Source: Mesostigma viride (lineage: Eukaryota; Streptophyta; Mesostigmatophyceae; Mesostigmatales; Mesostigmataceae). Taken from it: a stretch of 60,000 bases of DNA. Location of the stretch: contig RPFO01000104.1 of NCBI GenBank assembly GCA_009746045.1, forward strand, positions 4,660,477 to 4,720,476, in the 5' to 3' direction. A model generated the notes under the pieces. That model was not told the DNA's origin. It was given only the letters and a program-made list of their open reading frames with translations, and did no database searches. The position numbers were made by a program, and so were the translations under genes. The first letter of the stretch is position 1, and every line of letters starts with the position of its first letter. Below, in pieces: positions 41,831 to 53,200 of the stretch.

Positions 41831-43220
41831 GACCATCAGATCTTGTGTACAGTCATTAGTCATGAGTATCAACTTACTTGCAAACAGCCAGGTCAAGAAC
41901 TCTTTATTTGCATATTAGAATGTATTTGTTTATATTAAAATCTGGAAAACTGCTAAAAATAGACATGCCAAAAATAGGTCAGCTGAGGTCCGGTAAGTCC
42001 GGAAAGTTGCAATCCTTCTACTGGTGTCCTGAACATGCTACCTACCAAGATCTAGCATGTTTCGACAATATTTGCATCGTACAGGAGTTATAAGGCTGTT
42101 TTTTGGCACTTTCAGACCGTTGTGTTCGTCACAAGGGCAGTTTGCCGAATGCTGGTACGCAGCAAGCCGGCGAGGCACTGAGCAGATGTGCAATTTCAGG
42201 ATTTCAACGTGGGACACCAGACACAAATGCAAGGAAGCCCCAGGCGGTGCCTGGCATGGCCGATAGATTTGCCCTTGTATATTTGTGTTCGCTTGACAGA
42301 TAAAGCTTGAAGTTTAGCTTGTCGGAAATTAGGTCCAATGTTATGATTGGCTGATGTCTAGAGTGGCGCTAGTGCCGCCAGCCGCCAGGCTTGAGCTTTG
42401 AGCAGTACAGAAGGATGAGCAACGAAACATGGTGGTCGTTGTTCGTCCGTTTCTCTCCCTCACAACTGGTTTGTTGTCTTCATGGGGTGAAATAGTTCGA
42501 GCAGCCCGGAGCAGCCCCCGTGAGTGGTTGCATGCAGTCAGTTGCCATGAGGATGGACTGACGGATATGACAATGTATTGGTTTTGTTAAGAATGTGTGT
42601 AAGACTGAGAACGAGACAAGGGACAGGGCCTTCGGGCACCCTGGTCGTCGTTGGCAAGAATGCCAGTAGGAACTAGGTCGGGAACACACGCACTGCCGCC
42701 ACAAGGGGCCTGCAGTGGCGTCACCCAAGGGGCCTCACAGCTGCTCTTATAACTACAACATTACAACTCGACACTCTTTGTAATTCGTCATGTATCTCAT
42801 TGGAATTGAAATGTCTTTTGGTTGCTTTAATGATAAAGCATGGTCTCAAGAATCGGCTGGTTGGGCCGGATTGCCTGTCATGAAGGTGGCGGTGCCATAA
42901 AGGACTGCACCTTTCATTCTCATTTTTAAACGGACGAACAACCCATGATGGGTTCAGTCCGGCCAGCCTGGATGTTCCTCCTGCTTCACCCAGGGAAGCA
43001 CAAGGAAGAGGTTATTGCTTAGCCTTCAAAAGCATCTGAAGAGGTTAGGCTTTTCCCGGTAAAAAGCCAATGAAGGGGTTATTGCTAAGCCTTTAAAAGC
43101 ATGCATGTTAAGGTTGTTGCTGATCCTGGAAAAGCATCTTTGAGCAGCTGGATTTTTTTATTGCTGATAGTGGATGCATTCCAAGTAGCGGTAATGACCA
43201 GTCCAGGATGATATGGCACG
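41831..43220. other. No gene seen; contains a 14-bp inverted repeat pair
   Basis: TTGTTCGTCCGTTT (42439-42452) and its exact complement AAACGGACGAACAA (42928-42941) bracket about 500 bp. They could be the termini of a small DNA element, although no clean target duplication is visible. GGTTATTGCT-TAGCCTT-type units repeat near 43010 and 43080. Confidence 0.45.
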
Positions 43221-43925
43221 CAAACGCGACACGGACGCTCCGCGTAGCCTTAGAGCCGCGCGTGGCGCCCTTGTTGCAGGCCGTTGCGAGCAGTGTAATC
43301 TGCTCGCCTCGCCTTGAAGCTCCGCGCAGCTTGAGAGCCGGGAGGGGTGTCCTTGTTGCAGGCCGTTGCGAGCAGTGGGGTCCGCTCGCCTCGCCCTGAT
43401 GAACGGAAGCTCCGCGCAGCGTGAGAGCCGCACGTGGCGCCCTAGGCGCGCCCACTGGGGGCACTGCAGGGTGCGCGAGCCGTTGCCGCGATGCCGGTGG
43501 GCAAGACCACTCCGCTCCAGCTGGGCACGGCACCCCGTGTGATTTGGTTTGATCTCATTCACTGCTGCTGCTGGTGAAGGGCTGGCAGCCAACCGGTCAG
43601 CCACTGAGAGCCCAACCATTGTAGTCGGGGCGCGGCATGTAGGTTGTTGCCGGTCCCCGATGGATGGGTCAGCAGACCAGCACTGATGACGACGATGACG
43701 ACGACGACGACGACAGCCGGTTGACAGGTCGTCGATACTTGTACACGCGTTGTACACGCGTTGTACGCGCGTTCTATTGGAGCTTGCCCAGCCGAACGCG
43801 GCGCCTACATTGTGTAGGCGCCGCGTTCGACTTGAGCTTGCCCAGCCTTCGATCCATGCGCGGGGCGATGCACGCGTGTGGTCCAGAGCGGACCGCTTGC
43901 GCACCGCGACATCACCTCGAGACAT
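43221..43925 (+). repeat. Satellite block 2 (one partial unit)
   Basis: It contains about 2.5 of the 90-bp subrepeats, the GCCCACTGGGGGCACTGCAG segment, a GAC microsatellite (43684-43715), the GTTGTACACGC subrepeats and a hairpin with perfect 17-bp arms CGAACGCGGCGCCTACA. It breaks off in CCGCTTGCGCA at about 43905-43925. Confidence 0.85.
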
Positions 43926-44124
43926 ATCTACGCACTCTAAAATGCTTCACGGCTAAGGATATAGCATTTATAAGACCTATGGATGATGCCTACAAATTTT
44001 CATTCCAATTCGTCAAGCCATGCTCTCGCCCCCGTCAGTTGTTCCCACCGCCATAGCAGCGGACGTGAATAATAATTTTGTAGTCCGCCTGCCACTGGTT
44101 CTGTTTACTTGCGTCTGCCCCGAA

Positions 44125-44211
44125 TGTTGGACAATGTTGGACTGCGGGCCCGACAGGTGAGGAACCGGTCGGGAACCGGCCGCCAACCTTCCAGTCCAAC
44201 ATTGTCCAACA
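44125..44211. repeat. 20-bp perfect inverted repeat beside the solo LTR
   Basis: TGTTGGACAATGTTGGACTG (44125-44144) is exactly complementary to 44192-44211, leaving a 47-bp loop rich in AACCGG. Confidence 0.85.
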
Positions 44212-44230
44212 TTGTCCAACATTTGGGCAC

Positions 44231-44910
44231 AGGACTGTTACGTCCCTGCCCAGACACACCTAGCCTGAGCTACGTAGCGATAGATCCTCCTTGCCGGAAT
44301 TAGGAATAATTCAAGGTGGCCTAATGTAGGTTGCGCTTCACGACGTGAGTTGTGAGATATCTGGCATCACGGCTTGATACCAAGCTAATTTGTACACACT
44401 TATAATGGCTAGCAATACCAATTACAAATGGATAATTGCCCCGGGCTCAATGTGTAGGCGTATTCGCACTTATCATTCATCAAACCAAGAGGACGAGACT
44501 CTCGTCCTCGGACCAATTTCACCTAGGTCTGCCACTACGCTGGCAAGGGGCGCCAACATGGCGCCGACCTTCCAAAGCATGCAGTCCACACAGAATCCTC
44601 GGGTCGACATCGACCCTTGCCTACAGAATCCACGCATGAGTACAATATCTCAACTAGCTATAAAGTACGCAGCGCGGCGCGACTGCACCGGCCCCTAGAA
44701 GATACACGCATACAACAACCTAGGCCCAAAATAACTGGTCCGAATCACACAAACTGTCATAGTTCCATACCAAAAGTCCTGACCAAGGGACAACTCCCAA
44801 ATTAAGTCCCGAAATAAGTCCCAAAGTCCTACGGACTATGACAACAAGTCAAACTACGTAATTTATTCCATTGTTACGTCCGTCCAAAAGGGCCGGGACG
44901 TAACAAGGAC
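44231..44910. mobile_element. Solo LTR with 5-bp target duplication
   Basis: AGGAC (44231-44235 and 44906-44910) flanks a 670-bp sequence (44236-44905) that begins TGTTACGTCC and ends GGACGTAACA. TG/CA termini, short terminal inverted repeats and a 5-bp duplication are standard for LTR retrotransposons. A TATAAAG lies near 44660 and a perfect 9-bp hairpin at 44489-44509. No internal coding region is present, so it probably remains from LTR-LTR recombination. The superfamily cannot be fixed from the LTR alone. Confidence 0.8.
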
Positions 44911-45462
44911 TATTTCGTTCCAGCGCCCCCCCAAACCCCCTCCCCCCCCCCCGCCATAGATACTGTATCGGCGGCATCATTTTGGGTTGTAGAACCTGCA
45001 TCGGCACATCGACGACGTAATCACGCCGTTTACCGGGCTCATCGTTGTGTGCACACCCAGTGGCGTGGGACGCGGCATCGGCCGCGACGACGGCGTCATT
45101 TGACGTGTACAGGACATCAAGTTCCGACATCGCATCCTCTCGCCGCATTGTCTGACCGGGAGCTGCTCGAGAGTCTCTTCTCGATCCTTACGATGGGTTC
45201 AGGGCACAACATCCGTGCCGTCCACCCGTCGCGCGATCCGAAGCACTAGCTCCCTCGCCCACCCTTCCCTAAAGGCGGCGATTTGCACCCCCGCCGCCAC
45301 CCAAGCTCCCGCGACTGGAAGCCCGGACCTCGCATGGCAGCCATCGCCGTGGCCCCTTGCGCTAGAAGCCGGTCGGGTGCTATCGAAAGGCGTGTCTGGG
45401 CGCCGACATCATGGCCAGCCCTGCCGCGAGTGTCAGGACGGGTCAGCGTCGCCGTCGCGCCC

Positions 45463-46273
45463 ATGACTCCCCCCCCCCGCAAGAATCCCACGTGGCTTGA
45501 CGACGGTCCACAGTGGATGTACGACCCAGAAACCGGGGAGAAGTGTCGGCGGAGCAAGCTGAACATGGATTGTGCTGAGCGGTGGAAGAAGGAAAACCCT
45601 GGAAGGGAGCCCCACGCACCCACTTACAGGTGCTACCGTTGCCAACTGCTCAAGCCCATCTCCTCCTTCTTGCCAAAGGTTGGCATATGCTTCGAGTGCA
45701 GGCGTTGCAGGGAAAAGATGGCGGAGTTTGCCGCGGAGAAGGACTCGTCCCTCCGCAAGGCCGCCATGGCGGAGGCCGACCAGATCCTGCAGAGGGGGGG
45801 GGGGGGGGGGTGTCGCAATCGTCCCAGAATGGGGAAGGGGTTCCCCCGGGTTTGAGTCCGCCATCCGCCAAGCGCGCGAGCACTGCCGTAACGTGGGGCG
45901 TTACAACGACCCTGTTCTAGACAAGCTGGACCGCTGTCTGCTGTGTGCTGCAAACATGGAGGGCGTACACTCTCGAATGACCAAGGACGTGCACTTCCAC
46001 GCCGGCGGTGTCTGCGAGGCATGCGTCGCATGGTTCCCGCGCGAGCAGACGCAGCCGGGCGATGTCGACTGCCCCGTCTGCGTCAAGGAGAAGCGCCCCC
46101 CCGAGGACGTGGCCAAGCTGCAGCCCCCCTTCTTCACACTCGATGCCACGCTGATGGCGCTCGCCGACGTGATCAGCGGCTGGGGGCACGGCAGTGATGA
46201 AGGGTACGAGTCGGATGAGTCCGGGGAGTATTATGGGCCCGAGGTTGCCCCCCCCTCGGCAAAAAGCCGGTGA
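45463..46273 (+). pseudogene. Cys-rich putative zinc-binding protein, frameshifted at a poly-G run
   Basis: The frame is open from at least 45283; I chose the ATG at 45463 because the downstream sequence (DDGPQWMYDPETGEK) looks protein-like and the upstream part is low in content. The first half has YRCYRCQLLKPISSF then GICFECRRC, a C-x2-C pair on each side of a short loop, typical of a zinc ribbon. The frame shifts inside a G run of about 17 bases (45795-45811). The second half then has DRCLLCAAN, GGVCEACVAWF and DVDCPVCVKEK, three more C-x2-C pairs, and an acidic Tyr-rich tail ending at 46273. The slip may be a sequencing error. I do not recognise the family. Confidence 0.55.
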
Positions 46274-46289
46274 CCGGTGGTGTGGGGGG

Positions 46290-46622
46290 GTGACAGCGGT
46301 CTCATACTCCTCGGACTCGTGCATCTCGTAGAATTCGTCCCTGCCGTACCCCCTACCGCCGATCACGTAGGCGAGTGCCGTCAGCGTGGCATCGAATGTA
46401 AAGAAGGGGGGTTGCAGCTTGGCCACGTCCTCGGGGGGGCGCTTCTCCTTGACGCAGACGGGGCAGTCGACGTCGCCCGGCTGCATTTGCGCGCGCAGGA
46501 ACTGCACGGCGCAGTCCCCGCAGACACCGCCGACGTGGAAGTGCACGTCCTTTGTCATTCCAGAGTGTACGCTGTCCAGATTTGCAGCACACAGCAGACA
46601 GCGGTCCAGTTTGTGCAGATCA
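46290..46622 (-). pseudogene. Inverted partial copy of the Cys-rich gene's 3' half
   Basis: The minus strand encodes HKLDRCLLCAANLDSVHSGM, then GGVCGDCAVQF, then DVDCPVCVKEKRPPEDVAKL and LQPPFF, clearly homologous to the plus-strand gene ending just 17 bp away. The two copies are tail to tail. Differences such as VAWFPREQTQ versus VQFLRAQMQ show real divergence. The copy lacks the first zinc pair and runs straight into satellite sequence at about 46637. Confidence 0.8.
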
Positions 46623-46636
46623 GGGCTGGAGAAGCA

Positions 46637-47191
46637 TGCCATGATTACGAACAGGGGGGGGGGAGCAGAAGTCCAAGAAGTTCTTCAAACTCAGCGAGTT
46701 CCCAACTTACTTGTTAATGGTCTTGGCTTGAAAACTTTCGACGCTGGCATATGTAACATGGTATCCTTGTTGCAGGCCGGTGCGAGCAGTGGGGTCCACT
46801 CGCCTCGCCCTGAGGAATGGACGCTCCGCGCAGCTGGAGAGCTGCACGTGGCGCCCTTGTTGCAGGCCGTTGCGAGCAGTGTAATCTGCTCGCCTCGCCC
46901 TGATGAACGGAAGCTCCGCGCAGCTTGAGAGCGGCGCGGGGCGCCCTAGGCGCGCCCACTGGGGGCACTGCAGGGTGCGCGAGCCGTTGCCGCGATGCCG
47001 GTGGGCAAGACCACTCCGCTACAGCTGGGCACGGCACCCCGTGTGATTTGGTTTGATCTCATTCACTGCTGCTGCTGGTGAAGGGCTGGCAGCCGACCCG
47101 TCAGCCACTGTGAGCCCAACCAGTGTAGTCGGGGCGCGGCATGCAGGTTGTTGCCGGTCCCACGATGGATGGGTCAGCAAACCAGCACTGA

Positions 47192-47240
<49 letters not shown>

Positions 47241-50200
47241 AACGACGGCCGGTTGACAGGTCGTCGATACTTGTACACGCGTTGTACGCGTGTTGTACAC
47301 GCGTTGTACGCGCGTTCTACTCAAGCTTGCCCAGCCGAACACGGCGCCTACATTGTCTAGGCGCCACGTTCGACTTGAGCTTGCCCAGCCTTCGATCCAT
47401 GCGCGGGGCGATGCACGCGTGTGGTCCAGAGCGGACCGCTTGCGCAAATCGCACCGTCGCGACGCGACGCGACGCGCCCACTGGGGGCGCTGCAGGGTGC
47501 GCGAGCCGTTGCCGCGATGCCAGTGGAAGGAACCTGGTCCGCTCCGCTATGCGCGGCACCCTGTGTGATGATAAACCATCTTGATGGCTGATCCTGCCGG
47601 TGCGGGGCCGTCAGCCGCAAACTGCATCCTGCGAATGAATGAATGGCACGCGACAGTATCAGTAAAATTTGGCACAAGTTCATGAGTTGATAGCCTTGTT
47701 ACGTAAAACCTCACAAGGCAGGCTTTGGTGGGGAAAATGCTGATGTGATATCACGAGATAAGATATCATGAGATAAGTTTTAATCAAGGCGACGCTAGCT
47801 GGTTCTCCCTGCATTGCGTTGTTAAGGCGCACAACAATCAATTAGGGCACAACAGTTACTTTTTGCTTACTCGATGATTGCGAATTGAGGTGCCAGAAGG
47901 GAGAATCCATGTGTAAAACCTGTTGTAAACTGATTTCAGAATGGAATTACATTACCAGGTATTTGCTAACTGGCATCCCTGGGGGAAGAACAGGCCAACG
48001 CTTGACAGAACTTCCAGCAAGCTTTGCCATGATTACGAACAAGGGGGGGGGAGCAGGAAGTCCAAGAAGTGCTTCAAACAGCGAGTTCCCAACTTACTTG
48101 TTAATGGTCTTGGCTTGAAAACTTTCGACGCTGGCAGATATAACATGGCATCCTTGTTGCAGGCCGGTGCGAGCAGTGGGGTCCGCTCGCATCGCCCTGA
48201 TGAACGGACGCTCCGCGCAGCTGGAGAGCCACGCGTGGCGCCCTTGTTGCAGGCCGTTGCGAGCAGTGAAGTCCGCTCGCATCGCCCTAAAGAATGGACG
48301 CTCCGCGCAGCTTGAGAGCCGCGTGTGGCGCCCTTGTTGCAGGTGGTTGCGAGCAGTGAAGTCCGCTTGCCTCGCCCTGATGAACGGACGCTCCGCGCAG
48401 CTGGAGAGCCGCGCGTGGCGCCCTTGTTGCAGGCCGTTGCGAGCAGTGGAGTCCGCTCGCCTCGCCCTGATGGACGGACGCTCTGCGCAGCTTGAGAGCC
48501 GCACGTGGCGCCCTAGGCGCGCCCACTGGGGGCACTGCAGGGTGCGCGAGCCGTTGCCGCGATGCCGGTGGGCAAGACCACTCCGCTCCAGCTGGGCACG
48601 GCACCCCGTGTGATTTGGTTTGATCTCATTCACTGCTGCTGCTGGTGAAGGGCTGGCAGCCAACCGGTCAGCCACTGAGAGCCCCAACCAGTGTAGTCGG
48701 GGCGCGGCATGCAGGTTGTTGCCGGTCCCATGATGGATGGGTCAGCAGACCAGCACTGATGACGACGGCGACCGGTTGACAGGTCGTCGATACTTGTACG
48801 CGCGTTGTACGCGCGTTCTACTGGAGCTTGCCCAGCGGAACACGGCGCCTACATTGTCTAGGCGCCGCGTTCGACTTGAGCTTGCCCAGCCTTCGATCGA
48901 TGCGCGGGGCGATGCACGCGTGTGGTCCAGAGCGGACCGCTTGCGCAAATCGCACCGTCGCGACGCGACGCGACGCGCCCACTGGGGGCGCTGCAGGGTG
49001 CGCGAGCCGTTGACAGGTCGTCGATACTTGTACGCGCGTTGTACGCGCGTTGTACGCGCGTTCTACTGGAGCTTGCCCAGCCGAACACGGCGCCTACATT
49101 GTCTAGGCGCCGCGTTCGACTTGAGCTTGCCCAGCCTTCGATCGATGCGCGGGGCGATGCACGCGTGTGGTCCAGTTGACCGCTTGCGCAAATCACACCG
49201 TCGCGACGCGAGGCGCCCACTGGGGGCGCTGCAGGGTGCGCGAGCCGTTGCCGCGACGCCAGTGGAAGGGACCTGGTCCGCTCCGCTATGCGCGGCACCC
49301 TGTGTGATGATAAACCATCTCGATGGCTGATCCTGCCGGTGCGGGGCCGTCAGCCGCAAACTGCATCCTGCGAATGAATGAATGGCACGCAACAGTATCA
49401 GTAAAATTTGGCACAAGTTCATGAGTTGATAGCCTTGTTATATAAAACCTCAAAAGGCAGGCTTTGGTGGGGAAAAAACTGATGCTTTGGTGGGGAAAAA
49501 ACTGATATGATATCATGCGATAAGATTTTATAATACCATGATATAATAATACTACTATGATTTTATAATATCATATTATTATATCATGAGATAAGATTCA
49601 ATCAAGGCGAGGCTAGCTGGTTCTCCCCGCATTGCGTTGAGGCGCACAACAATCAATTAACCCAACAAGGGCACAACAGTTTTTTTTTTTTTACTCGATG
49701 ATTGCGAATTGAGGTGTCAGAAGGGAGAATTTACGTGTAAAACCTGTTGTGAACCGATTTCAGAATGGAATTACATTACCAGGTATTTGCTAAGTGGCAT
49801 CCCTGGGGGAAGAACAGGCCAACGCTTGAAGGCACTTCCGGCAAGCTTTGCCATGATTACGAACAGGGGGGGGGGAGCAGGAACTCAAGAAGTCCAAGAA
49901 GTTCTTCAAACTCAGCGAGTTCCCAACTTACTTGTTAATGGTCTTGGCTTGAAAACTTTCGACGCTGGCAGATGTAACATGGCATCCTTGTTGCAGGCCG
50001 GTGCGAGCAGTGGAGTCCGCTCGCCTCGCCCTGATGAACGGACGCTCCGCGCAGCTGGAGAGCCACGCGTGGCGCCCTTGTTGCAGGCCGTTGCGAGCAG
50101 TAAACCCGCTTGCCTCGCCCTGAGGAAGAGACGCACCGCGCAGCTTGACAGCCGCACGTGGCGCCCTTGTTGCAGGCCGTTGCGAGCAGTGGAGTCCGCT

Positions 50201-53200
50201 CGCCTCGCCCTGAGGAAGGAACGCTCCCCGCAGCTTGAGAGCCGCTCGTGGCGCCCTTGTTGCAGGCTGACGCGAGCAGTGTAATCTGCTCGCCTCGCCC
50301 TGAGGAAGAGACGCTCCCCGCAGCTTGAGAGCCACGCGTGGCGCCCTTGTTGCAGGCCGATACGAGCAGTGGAGTCCGCTCGCCTCGCCCTGATGAACGG
50401 ACGCTCCGCACAGCTGGAGAGCCGCGCGTGGCGCCCTAGGAGGCGCGCCCACTGGGGGCACTGCAGGGTGCGCGAGCCGTTGCCGCGATGCCGGTGGGCA
50501 AGACCACTCCGCTCCAGCTGGGCACGGCACCCCGTGTGATTTGGTTTGATCTCATTCACTGCTGCTGCTGGTGAAGGGCTGGCAGCCAACCGGTCAGCCA
50601 CTGAGAGCCCCAACCAGTGTAGTCGGGGCACGGCATGCAGGTTGTTGCCGGTCCCACGATGGATGGGTCAGCAGACCAGCACTGATGACGACGGTGACCG
50701 GTTGACAGGTCGTCGATACTTGTACGCGCGTTGTACGTGCGTTGTACGCGTGTTGTACACGCGTTGTACGCGCGTTCTACTGGAGCTTGCCCAGCCGAAC
50801 ACGGCGCCTACATTGTCTAGGCGCCGCGTTCGACTTGAGCTTGCCCAGCCTTCGATCGATGCGCGGGGCGATGCACGCGTGTGGTCCAGTTGACCGCTTG
50901 CGCAAATCACACCGTCGCGACGCGAGGCGCCCACTGGGGGCGCTGCAGGGTGCGCGAGCCGTTGCCGCGACGCCAGTGGAAGGGACCTGGTCCGCTCCGC
51001 TATGCGCGGCACCCTGTGTGATGATAAACCATCTCGATGGCTGATCCTGCCGGTGCGGGGCCGTCAGCCGCAAACTGCATCCTGCGAATGAATGAATGGC
51101 ACGCAACAGTATCAGTAAAATTTGGCACAAGTTCATGAGTTGATAGCCTTGGTACATAAAACCTCAAAATGCAGGCTTTGGTGGGGAAAAAGCTGATGTG
51201 ATATCATGAGATAAGATTTTATAATATGATGATCTAATAATATGATATTATAATATCATATTGTTATATCATGAGATAAGATTCAATCAAGGCGAGGCTA
51301 GCTGGTTCTCCCCGCATTGCGTTGAGGCGCACAACAATCAATTAACCCAACAAGGGCACAACAGTTTTTTTTTTATTACTCGATGATTGCGAATTGAGGT
51401 GTCAGAAGGGAGAATTTACGTGTAAAACCTGTTGTGAACCGATTTCAGAATGGAATTACATTACCAGGTATTTGCTAAGTGGCATCCCTGGGGGAAGAAC
51501 AGGCCAACGCTTGAAGGCACTTCCGGCAAGCTTTGCCATGATTACGAACAGGGGGGGGGGAGCAGCAACTCAGAAGTCCAAGAAGTTCTTCAAACTCAGC
51601 GAGTTCCCAACTTACTTGTTAATGGTCTTGGCTTGAAAACTTTCGACGCTGGCAGATGTAACATGGCATCCTTGTTGCAGGCCGGTGCGAGCAGTGGAGT
51701 CCGCTCGCCTCGCCCTGATGAACGGACGCTCCGCGCAGCTGGAGAGCCACGCGTGGCGCCCTTGTTGCAGGCCGTTGCGAGCAGTAAACCCGCTTGCCTC
51801 GCCCTGAGGAAGAGACGCACCGCGCAGCTTGACAGCCGCACGTGGCGCCCTTGTTGCAGGCCGTTGCGAGCAGTGGAGTCCGCTCGCCTCGCCTTGAGGA
51901 AGGAACGCTCCCCGCAGCTTGAGAGCCGCTCGTGGCGCCCTTGTTGCAGGCTGACGCGAGCAGTGTAATCTGCTCGCCTCGCCCTGAGGAAGAGACGCTC
52001 CCCGCAGCTTGAGAGCCACGCGTGGCGCCCTTGTTGCAGGCCGATACGAGCAGTGGAGTCCGCTCGCCTCGCCCTGATGAACGGACGCTCCGCACAGCTG
52101 GAGAGCCGCGCGTGGCGCCCGAGGAGGCGCGCCCACTGGGGGCACTGCAGGGTGCGCGAGCCGTTGCCGCGATGCCGGTGGGCAAGACCACTCCGCTCCA
52201 GCTGGGCACGGCACCCCGTGTGATTTGGTTTGATCTCATTCACTGCTGCTGCTGGTGAAGGGCTGGCAGCCAACCGGTCAGCCACTGAGAGCCCCAACCA
52301 GTGTAGTCGGGGCACGGCATGCAGGTTGTTGCCGGTCCCACGATGGATGGGTCAGCAGACCAGCACTGATGACGACGGTGACCGGTTGACAGGTCGTCGA
52401 TACTTGTACGCGCGTTGTACGTGCGTTGTACGCGTGTTGTACACGCGTTGTACGCGCGTTCTACTGGAGCTTGCCCAGCCGAACACGGCGCCTACATTGT
52501 GTAGGCGCCGCGTTCGACTTGAGCTTGCCCAGCCTTCGATCGATGCGCGGGGCGATGCACGCGTGTGGTCCAGTTGACCGCTTGCGCAAATCGCACCGTC
52601 GCGACGCGAGGCGCCCACTGGGGGCGCTGCAGGGTGCGCGAGCCGTTGCCGCGACGCCAGTGGAAGGGACCTGGTCCGCTCCGCTATGCGCGGCACCCTG
52701 TGGGATGATAAACCATCTCGATGGCTGATCCTGCCGGTGCGGGGCCGTCAGCCGCAAACTGCATCCTGCGAATGAATGAATGGCACGCAACAGTATCAGT
52801 AAAATTTGGCACAAGTTCATGAGTTGATAGCCTTGGTACATAAAACCTCAAAATGCAGGCTTTGGTGGGGAAAAAGCTGATGTGATATCATGAGATAAGA
52901 TTTTATAATATCATGATCTAATAATATGATATTATAATATCATATTGTTATATCATGAGATAAGATTCAATCAAGGCGAGGCTAGCTGGTTCTCCCCGCA
53001 TTGCGTTGAGGCGCACAACAATCAATTAACCCAACAAGGGCACAACAGTTTTTTTTTATTACTCGATGATTGCGAATTGAGGTGTCAGAAGGGAGAATTT
53101 ACGTGTAAAACCTGTTGTGAACCGATTTCAGAATGGAATTACATTACCAGGTATTTGCTAAGTGGCATCCCTGGGGGAAGAACAGGCCAACGCTTGAAGG

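Noticed and set aside
45917-46642. A single 241-codon minus-strand gene
   Set aside because: Only the part from about 46622 to 46290 is homologous to the Cys-rich gene; the rest is antisense of the plus-strand copy across the inverted junction.
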